NCBI GenBank assembly: GCA_036774405.1
Contig: DAIPBO010000006.1
Location: 62,001-126,000 of the forward strand
Length of the DNA: 64,000 bases
Source of the DNA: JAAYDS01 sp012729155
Lineage (GTDB): Bacteria > Chloroflexota > Anaerolineae > UBA1429
Direction: 5' to 3'
Below are positions 16,463 to 25,762 of the stretch, in pieces (the stretch's first letter is position 1; every line of letters begins with the position of its first letter). The notes under the pieces are model-generated. The model had not been told where the DNA came from. It worked only from the letters and a program-made list of their open reading frames with translations, and did not search any database. Position numbers and translations under genes: made by a program.

Positions 16463-16807
16463 CTACGCGGCAGCCTCGATGCCCAGCTTGACCAACTGAC
16501 TGACGACCTGATAGGTTGTGCCCGCCGCAACTAACACAGGGATGCCACGCTCCTCTGCCTTGGTGACCGTGCCTGCGTCGGGCTCGGTGCCCTCGCTAAT
16601 GATCACACAGGCCAGGCCCAACAGCTCGGCCACCGCGATGACGTTGGGGTGCGCCTGCAGGGTGACCCAAACATCGCCTTTACGAGCGCCCGCCATCACG
16701 CAGCTCAACAGATCGGCAGCATAGCCCCCTTCGATCTCGCGGCATACGTGGTCCTGAGCGGCAGCGACGCGCAAGCCCAACGGCTCGATGATATCTCGAA
16801 CGATCAT
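16463..16807 (-). CDS. DRTGG-domain protein (second copy)
   Basis: The protein starts at the ATG at 16807 (114 residues), overlapping the stop of the CBS-HATPase gene in ATGA; the frame open to 16894 lies inside that gene. The sequence has the features of a short DRTGG domain (SCVMAGARKGDVWVTLQ, then ACVIISEGTEPD), a small module of unknown ligand also found in phosphotransacetylase and CBS proteins. Together with the copy at 17743-18135 it brackets the CBS-HATPase gene. Confidence 0.8.
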   Translation of the reverse strand: MIVRDIIEPLGLRVAAAQDHVCREIEGGYAADLLSCVMAGARKGDVWVTLQAHPNVIAVAELLGLACVIISEGTEPDAGTVTKAEERGIPVLVAAGTTYQVVSQLVKLGIEAAA

Positions 16808-17733
16808 CTGGCTCCCCTGTCTTGAGTGAAAAAGACCATCTCGAGGCGCGTGCCCACGCCCATTTCTGACGTCAGGTTGATGGTATCGCAGCATGAGCGG
16901 ATGTTGGATAGCCCCATGCCTGCGCCAAAACCCAGCTCGCGAATCCAGTCTGGCGCGGTAGAGTAGCCGGCCAGCATGGCCTGTTCGACATCCTCGATGC
17001 CCGGGCCGGCGTCCTGGGCCACCACCACAATACGCCCGGGGCTCAACTCGGCGATGAGCTCGCCGCCCACGCTATGGATCATGATGTTGATCTCGGCCTC
17101 ATAGGTGGCTACAGCCACCCGACGGACCGTTTGTGGGTGTGCGCCCAACCGCTCGAGGGCCCGCTTGATCTTGCTCGAGGCCTCGCCGCCGGTGTCAAAG
17201 TCATGCTGGCGCACCTGGTAGCGCAGCGTCAGCGTCGTCTGGTCTGACTCGATATCCTCGAACATGTGTTGGTACTGGTAGCGCCGCTCTTCCTCAGCGT
17301 GCCAGAGCAGTTCCATCTGTTTGAGCAGCCCACTGACGATATCGCCCTTGGTGAGCAGGCCCACCAGTTCGCCGGCAGCGTTGATCACCGGAAAGCGGCC
17401 ATAACCGTGGCGCGCAAACTGATTGATGGCGCTGATGACCGTCTCTTCTTCACGCAGCACATGGGGGCTGGCCGTCATACGGTCGCGCACACAGGCGTCC
17501 ATTTGCCCCGCCTCAAGGGCTCGGATCACCTGCTCAAGGCTGACCATGCCCACCAACTTGCCGTCTTGCACCACCGGCGCGCCTGAGATGCGATGGGTGC
17601 GCATCAACGCTTTGACCTGTGACATCGGCCAGTCTGGCGGCACCACGATGAGATCGCTGCTCATCACCTGCTTGACGCGCAACTCATACACCAGTTCCTG
17701 AGCTTTGGTGGGCGTCTTGCCGATGCGCTCCAT
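16804..17733 (-). CDS. Two-CBS-domain protein with C-terminal HATPase (anti-sigma-like) domain
   Basis: The 309-residue protein joins a CBS pair (about 20-75 and 82-140; MSSDLIVVPPDWP, HRISGAPVV, YGRFPVI) to a GHKL/RsbW-like ATP-binding domain (about 170-305; AEINIMIHS, AQDAGPGI, GAGMGLSNI). CBS pairs usually sense adenine nucleotides, so the protein could couple energy state to phosphorylation or binding of a partner. It lies between two DRTGG genes and upstream of the diaphorase subunits. No phosphotransfer histidine domain is seen. Function is inferred only. Confidence 0.85.
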   Translation of the reverse strand: MERIGKTPTKAQELVYELRVKQVMSSDLIVVPPDWPMSQVKALMRTHRISGAPVVQDGKLVGMVSLEQVIRALEAGQMDACVRDRMTASPHVLREEETVISAINQFARHGYGRFPVINAAGELVGLLTKGDIVSGLLKQMELLWHAEEERRYQYQHMFEDIESDQTTLTLRYQVRQHDFDTGGEASSKIKRALERLGAHPQTVRRVAVATYEAEINIMIHSVGGELIAELSPGRIVVVAQDAGPGIEDVEQAMLAGYSTAPDWIRELGFGAGMGLSNIRSCCDTINLTSEMGVGTRLEMVFFTQDRGAR

Positions 17734-17742
17734 GTCTGCTGC

Positions 17743-18135
17743 CTATGCTTTCTCAAAGCCCTCGCCCCACGTCTCTGAGGCGAGATCGAGCAGACCGCCA
17801 CTACGGAGCCCCGCCTCGTACAATCGCCCGCACGTCTCGTACATGGTGTAGGGCGACCAGAGTAACGGGATCTTTTTCTCGGCAGCCAGGGCAATGGTCG
17901 GTGCAGGCGGGCACTTGCCGCGCACGAACATGATCGCAGTGACACCGGCCATCTCGGCCGTGCGCACCGCCTGGGGGTTGGTCAAACCGGTGAGGAGCAT
18001 CGTCCCCGTATGAACAAAGGCCAAGACATCACTCATCAGGTCTGCGCCAAAGGCCGTCTCGATCTCGGTGGAGAGATCGACCTCTGCAGAGATGGCTTTA
18101 CCCTGGACGATTTTGATGATCTGATCGAGTGTCAC
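17743..18135 (-). CDS. DRTGG-domain protein (first gene of diaphorase operon)
   Basis: The 130-residue protein has the DRTGG fold pattern: an N-terminal KIVQGKAIS, then SDVLAFVHTGTMLLTGLTNPQAVRTA and a strand AIMFVRGKCPP. The last 30 residues are not conserved in a way I recognise. It is the first gene behind a strong promoter at 18224-18197 and 9 bases ahead of the CBS-HATPase gene. Its ligand and role are unknown; DRTGG genes repeatedly occur with hydrogenase diaphorase genes in anaerobes. Confidence 0.83.
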   Translation of the reverse strand: MTLDQIIKIVQGKAISAEVDLSTEIETAFGADLMSDVLAFVHTGTMLLTGLTNPQAVRTAEMAGVTAIMFVRGKCPPAPTIALAAEKKIPLLWSPYTMYETCGRLYEAGLRSGGLLDLASETWGEGFEKA

Positions 18136-18196
18136 AATGTGGTATTCGCTCGCTCGCAGTAATAGAGCAGATAGCCCTCTGTCAGGAACCTTGTGA

Positions 18197-18224
18197 ATTA
18201 TATCACAGGCAATTGGGCTGTCAA
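18197..18224 (-). promoter_or_regulatory. Promoter of the DRTGG-diaphorase operon
   Basis: On the minus strand a perfect TTGACA (18224-18219), a 16-base spacer and a perfect TATAAT (18202-18197) lie about 60 bases before the first gene. Eight minus-strand genes from 18135 to 12264 follow with small gaps or overlaps. Confidence 0.75.
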
Positions 18225-18321
18225 ACGATCCGGGGCTCCGGCCAGTTGGCGCATCTGCCCGACGAGGCTACTCTATAGCAGTTTGTGTGCGGCTTGGCAA
18301 ACACGCAACCGGAGCAACGCC

Positions 18322-19125
18322 ATGACCCTGCCTAACACTCATCTCGGTGCCCTGCCCATCTCGCGGCTGGTGATCGGCGGCAACCCGTTCAGCGGCTTTT
18401 CGCATCAGTCTCTCCAGCGCGACGCCGAGATGCGCGCCTGGTACACCGACGAGCGCATCATCGCCACCCTGTTCGAGGCCGAGGCTCTGGGCCTGAGCAC
18501 CTGCCTGATGCGCGGAGACGACCACATCACCCGCGTGCTGGCCGAGTACTGGCGTCGCGGCGGCGTCCTCAGGTGGGTGGCCCAAACCAACTCCAGAGCC
18601 GACAGCCCCGCCGAGGGTGCGCGTTACTGCATCGAGCACGGCGCAGCGGCCTGCTACCTGCATGGCGGTGTGACCGACCACCTCATCGCCCAGCAGTGCT
18701 ACGAGCCGCTACATGCCTTTCAACAAGCCGTCCAGGGCGCAGGCCTTCCGGCGGGCATCGCCGGGCACATGCCAGCCGACTTTGTCTGGGCCGAGCAGCA
18801 TCTGGCGCTGGACTTTTACATGGTGAGCTACTATAACCCCTCTCCGCGCGACCAGGTGCCCCATCATGATCCGGCCACCATCGAGCGGTATGCCGCCGAA
18901 GACCGCGACGAGCGGGTGGCCATCATCTCTACGCTGCGTCGCCCGGCCATCCACTACAAGATCCTGGCCGCCGGCCGCACCCCTGCCCCAGAGGCGTTTC
19001 GCTTTGCGGCGGCGCACTTGCGCCCGCAAGATGCCGTCTGCATCGGCATCTATACCGGCGATAATCCTCACATGCTGCGTGAGGATGTAGCGCTCTTTAC
19101 GCGCCTGGTGGGCGCCCCGGCCTAA
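18322..19125 (+). CDS. Conserved protein of unknown function, probably TIM-barrel
   Basis: The ATG at 18322 is preceded by GGAG at 7 bases; the frame open from 18193 overlaps the operon promoter. The 267-residue protein shows repeated strand-helix units (LVIGGNPFSGFSH at the start, GLSTCLMRG, LRWVAQTN, AACYLHGG, FYMVSYYNP, AIHYKILAAG, AVCIGIYTGDNP), like an aldo-keto reductase or similar barrel. There is no clear cofactor signature and I do not know its function. It stands alone, with a hairpin terminator behind it. Confidence 0.7.
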   Translation: MTLPNTHLGALPISRLVIGGNPFSGFSHQSLQRDAEMRAWYTDERIIATLFEAEALGLSTCLMRGDDHITRVLAEYWRRGGVLRWVAQTNSRADSPAEGARYCIEHGAAACYLHGGVTDHLIAQQCYEPLHAFQQAVQGAGLPAGIAGHMPADFVWAEQHLALDFYMVSYYNPSPRDQVPHHDPATIERYAAEDRDERVAIISTLRRPAIHYKILAAGRTPAPEAFRFAAAHLRPQDAVCIGIYTGDNPHMLREDVALFTRLVGAPA

Positions 19126-19129
19126 GAGA

Positions 19130-19153
19130 ACGCCCCCTCGTGCGAGGGGGCGT
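19130..19153 (+). terminator. Hairpin terminator between convergent genes
   Basis: ACGCCCCCTC (19130-19139) and GAGGGGGCGT (19144-19153) form a 10-bp GC-rich stem with loop GTGC. It lies between the stop at 19125 and the convergent glucan phosphorylase stop at 19163; the T-tail is weak. Confidence 0.7.
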
Positions 19154-19162
19154 ATGTGTAAG

Positions 19163-21724
<2,562 letters not shown>

Positions 21725-21799
21725 TCAACCTCTCCTTGTATGAGTAACGCCTTACCGATTATACGAGTGCCCGGCCTGGCTCAAACTCTCGTTATCTGT

Positions 21800-22981
21800 C
21801 TAGTTGACCCAACGCCCACCCAGCATGACCCGTCGCGGCGCGAGGCTGTCTGGCGCCAACGCCAGCAGATCAGCATAGGCGCCAGGGGCCAGGCGGCCGA
21901 TATCGTGCCGGTTGATGATGCGCGCCGGCGTGACGGTGGCCATACGCACGGCATCGAGCAGCGAAATGCCCACCATCCGCACCACATGCTGCAGACACTG
22001 CCCCATGGTGCTCACCGAGCCGGCGAACGCAGTGCGGTCGACCAGCACGGCCACATCATAGCCCGCTTCAACCACGGCACTCAGCCCGCCGATGTTGTAC
22101 TCGCCCGGCCCCAGCCCCGAGGCCTGCATGGCATCGCTGACCAGGCACAGCTTTTCAGGGCCCTTGAGGCGGTAGGCCATCTTCATCAGGCTGGTGGGCA
22201 GGTGATACCCATCGGCAATGATCTCGCCAGTGAGGCCCTCTTCAACCAGCCCGGCCTCGAGCATACCGCTAAAGCGCTTGGGGCCGATGCGCCGCACAGT
22301 AGACATGCCGCTCCACAGGTGCGTGATGTGTCGCAGACCCACTGCCATGGCGCGGCACACCTCGGCATAGAGTGCATCAGAGTGACCGCCGCTCACCAGC
22401 ACCCCGCGCTCGGCCAGCGAGCGGATCAACCCCAGCGCACCTTCGAGCTCGGGCGCCAGCGTCACACGCGTGAGGTGCGGCGCATACGACAGCAGCCGCT
22501 CTTGCACCTCGGGGGTGGCCGGCCCTAACAGCTCGGGTGCATGGGCCCCGCGCTGCGACTCGGCGAACCAGTTGCCCTCGGCGTGGATGCCCAACAGGCG
22601 CGCGCCATCGCCCTGCTGCAGGCTGTGTGCGGCAATGATGGCGTCAAAGGCGCGCCACACGCACTCAAGCGGCGCCGTGGCGGTGGTAGGCAACAGGCTG
22701 GTGGTGCCCGCCCGCAGATGGCGGCGCGCCGTCGTCAGCACCGCTTCGGGCGTGCCCTCGGTGCAGTCGGCGCCATCGCCTCCGTGGGCATGGATGTCGA
22801 CAAAACCAGGGCAGATGATGGCATCGCCCAGATCGTGCCGCTGTGCCTCGGCGGGGATGGCCAGCTCGTGGCCAGAGCCCACCGCCACCACCCGCTCGCC
22901 CTCAACCAGCACCACCCCGTTGACGACGATGCGCTCGCCCGTGATGACGCGCTCGCTCGTATAAGCATGCATTGAGCTCAT
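21800..22981 (-). CDS. nagA: N-acetylglucosamine-6-phosphate deacetylase
   Basis: NagA removes acetate from GlcNAc-6-P in amino sugar or cell-wall recycling. The 393-residue amidohydrolase has the metal motif HAHGGDG (about 64-70), the NagA-specific HAEGNWF (about 139-145; HxEGP in most), SGGHSDA (about 198-204), HLWSGM (about 221-226; HLFNAM in most) and the catalytic aspartate in LVSDAM (about 283-288). The changes around the substrate motifs could mean a related substrate. It starts 7 bases after the sugar isomerase-like gene, so the two are probably one unit. A MSSM start allows a second ATG three codons on. Confidence 0.88.
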   Translation of the reverse strand: MSSMHAYTSERVITGERIVVNGVVLVEGERVVAVGSGHELAIPAEAQRHDLGDAIICPGFVDIHAHGGDGADCTEGTPEAVLTTARRHLRAGTTSLLPTTATAPLECVWRAFDAIIAAHSLQQGDGARLLGIHAEGNWFAESQRGAHAPELLGPATPEVQERLLSYAPHLTRVTLAPELEGALGLIRSLAERGVLVSGGHSDALYAEVCRAMAVGLRHITHLWSGMSTVRRIGPKRFSGMLEAGLVEEGLTGEIIADGYHLPTSLMKMAYRLKGPEKLCLVSDAMQASGLGPGEYNIGGLSAVVEAGYDVAVLVDRTAFAGSVSTMGQCLQHVVRMVGISLLDAVRMATVTPARIINRHDIGRLAPGAYADLLALAPDSLAPRRVMLGGRWVN

Positions 22982-22988
22982 GGTCGCC

Positions 22989-23909
22989 TCAGATCAGATA
23001 GGGGATGTCCAAACGCCCCAGCAGGTCTTGGAGATAGGCGATAGAGCGGCCCATGGCGGCGTCCATGTCGGGCAAGCGGCCAATATCGATGGCCACATAG
23101 CCGCTGAACCCGTGCTTGTCGAGCGCGGTAAAGACGCCCTGCCAGTCGACGGTGCCCTCGCCCAGCGCCTTGTGATCGTTGACCAGCCCGTCGTTATCGG
23201 CTACGTGTAGATACATGATGCGCGAGCCAAGCTTTTCGACGCTCAACGGCAGAATCTCTTTTTGAGCGTGCTGGTGGGCGGTATCGAGCACGGCGCCAAA
23301 GTTGGGCGCGCCCACATGGTCCATCAGGCGCAGCAGGGCGTCGGTGTTGCTGATGATCTCGCCGACGCGTGGCTCCAGGCAAAAGGGCAGCTCGGCGGTG
23401 CGCGCCATGGCGGCGCAACGTTTGAACGTGTCGACCAGCACCTGCCACTGGCGGTCCCAGCTAAAGGCGGGATCGACCTGCACCTGGAACTGAACGCCAT
23501 AGTTGAGCATGTCTTTGTAGGGCTGCTCTCCCACAAAGCGCAGCGGCGGCGTATAGCTGTCGATCTGGATGGTGGCGCAGCCAAAGTAGCGTGCCAGGTC
23601 TACCGCCACCTGGAACAGCTCAAAGCCACGCTCACGTTCGTTGTCGTCCAGGCTCACCAGCTCGGGGATCACAGGGCAGAAATTGACGACTTTTTGCCCC
23701 AGGCGCTCGGCCACTGCCTTGATCTCGGCACGGCGGGCCTGCAGCTCGAGCAGATTGCCGCCCTCAGATGCGCCCTCGAGCTCGACAAAGTGCATGCCCA
23801 GGGCGGCCATGCGCTCGAACGCCTCAGGGATGTCGCTCACAGGTACGGGGTAGCCATAGGCGCTGATAGCATAGAGCCAGCAGCAACTGATCTTGACCGG
23901 TTCGCGCAT
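22989..23909 (-). CDS. Sugar phosphate isomerase/epimerase-like TIM-barrel protein
   Basis: The start is the ATG at 23909 because AGGAGG lies 5 bases before it; the longer frame to 23975 has no such site. The 306-residue protein is of the AP-endonuclease-2/xylose isomerase-like family: MHFVELEGASEGG, KVVNFCPVIPEL, CLEPRVGEIISN (Glu metal ligand), NFGAVLDTAHQHA (Asp and His ligands), MYLHVADNDG and GYVAIDIG. The family includes isomerases, epimerases and dehydratases of sugars and inositols. The exact substrate is unknown; the coupling to nagA suggests amino sugar or related catabolism. Confidence 0.85.
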   Translation of the reverse strand: MREPVKISCCWLYAISAYGYPVPVSDIPEAFERMAALGMHFVELEGASEGGNLLELQARRAEIKAVAERLGQKVVNFCPVIPELVSLDDNERERGFELFQVAVDLARYFGCATIQIDSYTPPLRFVGEQPYKDMLNYGVQFQVQVDPAFSWDRQWQVLVDTFKRCAAMARTAELPFCLEPRVGEIISNTDALLRLMDHVGAPNFGAVLDTAHQHAQKEILPLSVEKLGSRIMYLHVADNDGLVNDHKALGEGTVDWQGVFTALDKHGFSGYVAIDIGRLPDMDAAMGRSIAYLQDLLGRLDIPYLI

Positions 23910-23975
23910 AGTGCCTCCTGACAGAGCGACAGGGCGGCTCGAGCCCGCCCTGTGCGTCGATGATGCCAGCGTCAT

Positions 23976-24743
23976 CTAGTGCTGGTGACCATGGTCGTGG
24001 TCATGGTCATGGTCGTGATCATGATCGTGATCGTGATCGTGATCATGTGCCTGGCGCAGTTGGTCGATAAATTCCTCGACCTCTTGCTCGGTCATCGCGC
24101 CGATGCCCTGCAGCACACGCGCCAGAAAGAGAGGTTCGGGGGCGGCGCCCTCCTGGAAGGTGGTCTCGTTGATCACCGTCTTGGGCACGCCCTGCACACG
24201 ATACTTGTTGGCCAGATGGGGGAACTCGACCGACTCGACCATCGCTGCCTGTACCTGATCACTGGCGACCGCCAGTGCATGGGCCATGTAAACGGCCTGT
24301 GGGCAGTACGGTCAAGTGGGGGTGACATACACCTGAATGTCGACCGGCTTGTCGATCTTGACGATCATCTCTTGCGCGGCCGGCGAAAAGTCGGCCTTGC
24401 CCTTGGACACCAGCATGATGTCTTGCACCAGCGTGGTGAACTCGTACCCCGAAGGGATGCCGTAAAAGCGCACGCCATAGTCTTTGTCGCCGCCCATCAC
24501 GATGGTAGCAGGGATCTTGTCGACGCCAAGCTCCTCTGCCCTGACCTTGTCGACGACAAAGTTGTTGACCTCGACCTCGATCTTGTCAGACAGGCTGGCC
24601 ACCTCTTCGAGGATGGCTTGCGTCTCGCGGCAGAACTGACAGGCGACTTCTTGGCCAAAGTACACCAGCTTGACCGGGGCCACCAGCTCCTGGGCGAACA
24701 TGCCCGTGAGCGTTTGGCGGTCCTTTTCGGACAAAAGCGGCAT
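23976..24743 (-). CDS. Selenocysteine-containing glutaredoxin-like protein disulfide oxidoreductase with His/Asp tail
   Basis: Two frames separated by one in-frame TGA (24314-24312) read as a single 255-residue protein. Its plan is that of the two-thioredoxin-fold PDO family: the first active site is CQFC (35-38), and the second, normally CPYC in the family motif TPTCPYCP, reads UPYC at 144-147 if TGA encodes selenocysteine. Conserved sequence runs on through CPQAVYMAHALAVASD and GVPKTVIN (cis-Pro), so this is not a broken gene. A short hairpin (GGCC-8-GGCC) begins 15 bases after the TGA and may be the SECIS. The last 23 residues contain 12 His and 9 Asp. AGGAGG lies before the ATG. It is likely a cytoplasmic thiol/disulfide or peroxide reductase. 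Confidence 0.88.
23979..24047 (-). repeat. Hexanucleotide (His-Asp) coding repeat
   Basis: Near-perfect CATGAC/CACGAT-type hexamers encode a His-Asp tail (H(DH)9 then GHQH). The variants use both codons of each residue, which argues for selection on the protein rather than a recent slippage expansion. Confidence 0.8.
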
Positions 24744-24788
24744 GAGGATACCTCCTATAAGGCGCTAGCAGCTATCACTGTGCAAATG

Positions 24789-24817
24789 ATTCTACCTTTC
24801 GCCACGGCTGGTGTCAA
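24789..24817 (-). promoter_or_regulatory. Promoter of the selenoprotein oxidoreductase
   Basis: On the minus strand TTGACA (24817-24812), a 17-base spacer and TAGAAT (24794-24789), about 45 bases before the ATG at 24743. It is divergent from the strong promoter at 24836. Confidence 0.6.
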
Positions 24818-24835
24818 TGGCGTCGTGGCGTCGCT

Positions 24836-24864
24836 TTGACAGGGCCAGTGCGCCCCCTTATAAT
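24836..24864 (+). promoter_or_regulatory. Perfect-consensus sigma-70 promoter
   Basis: TTGACA (24836-24841), a 17-base spacer and TATAAT (24859-24864): both boxes match consensus fully. Transcription should begin near 24871 and give the structured RNA described next. Confidence 0.8.
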
Positions 24865-24870
24865 CAGGGC

Positions 24871-25009
24871 ATCTTGAGATGCGTGAGGGGCAGATGATCG
24901 ACAGTGGTTGTATGGCGGCGCCTGGAGGAGCCGGTCGGACTGCCTGATGCCCGATCTCTTGCTCTGCTGATGGCGTGCGCCGTGGGTTGATCCCCGGCGT
25001 TTTTTGTTT
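24871..25009 (+). ncRNA. Unidentified structured RNA or attenuated leader upstream of a HAD gene
   Basis: A transcript from the consensus promoter would be about 139 bases and end at a strong intrinsic terminator (24978-25009). GCAGATGATCG (24890-24900) can pair with CGATCTCTTGC (24952-24962) at 9 of 11 positions, enclosing about 50 bases that include CAGT/ACTG and GC-rich segments. I do not recognise it as 6S, SRP, tmRNA or any riboswitch class I know. It is either a stand-alone small RNA or a leader that attenuates the HAD gene starting at 25029. Confidence 0.5.
24978..25009 (+). terminator. Intrinsic terminator in front of the HAD gene
   Basis: CGCCG-T-GGG (24978-24986) pairs with CCC-CGGCG (24992-24999) with one bulged T, loop TTGAT, followed by TTTTTTGTTT. 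It ends the RNA about 20 bases before the HAD start codon. Confidence 0.8.
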
Positions 25010-25028
25010 ACAGCCTTGAGTGAGGAGT

Positions 25029-25655
25029 ATGACGCCCTTGAGCGTGCAGGCTTTTGTGTTCGATTGTGGTGGTGTCATCTTGCGCGACGGTAACCCCGGC
25101 CCCTACCAGTTGTGGGCTGGGCGCCTCGGGATGACCGAGGCCGAGCTGCGGCAACAACTATGGGGTGGCGAGTCTTGGACGCTCGCCGAGCTGGGCCACA
25201 TCTCTGAGGAGGCGTTCTGGTTCCATGTAGCGCCCTCGCTGGGACTGGGCGACGAGCGCGATGTGCAGCAGCTCGCCACCGACATCTGGTCTACGTGGCG
25301 GGTCGATGACGACGTGCTCGACGTAGTAGACGACCTCAGGCAAACCCATCGCGTGGCCATGCTCAGCAATGCCACCGACGCCCTCGAGCGCAAACTGAGC
25401 GAGACCTATGGCGTGGCTGACCGTTTTGACCCGCTGTTGAACTCGGCACGCCTGGGTGTGGCCAAGCCAGATGAGCGCGTGTATGCCGAGTTATGCAGAC
25501 GTCTACAGCTCGAGCCCCGTGAGATTGTGTTCATCGACGATCGTGCCGACAATATCGTGGCTGCGGCAGCCTTTGGGCTGCATGTAATCTGGTTTGTGAG
25601 CCCCAGCGAGCTGGCCCGTCAGGTGGCCACCCTGCGCCAGCCCATGCAGGCATAG
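25029..25655 (+). CDS. HAD-superfamily hydrolase (YihX-like)
   Basis: The 208-residue protein has the HAD motifs: I, FVFDCGG (nucleophile Asp; position +2 is Gly as in YihX-like sugar phosphatases), II, MLSNATD, the lysine in GVAKPDERVY, and III, FIDDRADN. A helical cap of subclass I lies between. It is probably a small-molecule phosphatase, for example of sugar phosphates. The ATG at 25029 is used because GAGGAG precedes it; a TTG at 25020 is less likely. The gene sits directly behind an intrinsic terminator, so its expression may depend on read-through. Confidence 0.87.
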   Translation: MTPLSVQAFVFDCGGVILRDGNPGPYQLWAGRLGMTEAELRQQLWGGESWTLAELGHISEEAFWFHVAPSLGLGDERDVQQLATDIWSTWRVDDDVLDVVDDLRQTHRVAMLSNATDALERKLSETYGVADRFDPLLNSARLGVAKPDERVYAELCRRLQLEPREIVFIDDRADNIVAAAAFGLHVIWFVSPSELARQVATLRQPMQA

Positions 25656-25762
25656 TCAACGAGGTTTAACGGAGGTTCCGATGCGCAGAGCAGGCTAACA
25701 GCGAATCCGCATTCGCCAGGCACCCACCCGGGCGCCCCACCTGCCTGCAAAGGAGCCCTGTT

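Noticed and set aside
23979..24047. CRISPR-like repeat array
   Set aside because: The units are 6-base coding repeats in frame with the protein and there are no spacers.
23976..24743. Two separate short genes, or a pseudogene broken by TGA
   Set aside because: Conserved family sequence continues without loss across the TGA, the stop replaces exactly one catalytic cysteine, and the second part has no ribosome site. Selenocysteine explains it better.
24871..25009. SRP RNA, 6S RNA, tRNA-Sec or a known riboswitch class
   Set aside because: The SRP GGAA-loop motif, the 6S long open hairpin, a cloverleaf and the core sequences of riboswitches I know (TPP, SAM, FMN, THF, c-di-GMP, fluoride) were not found.
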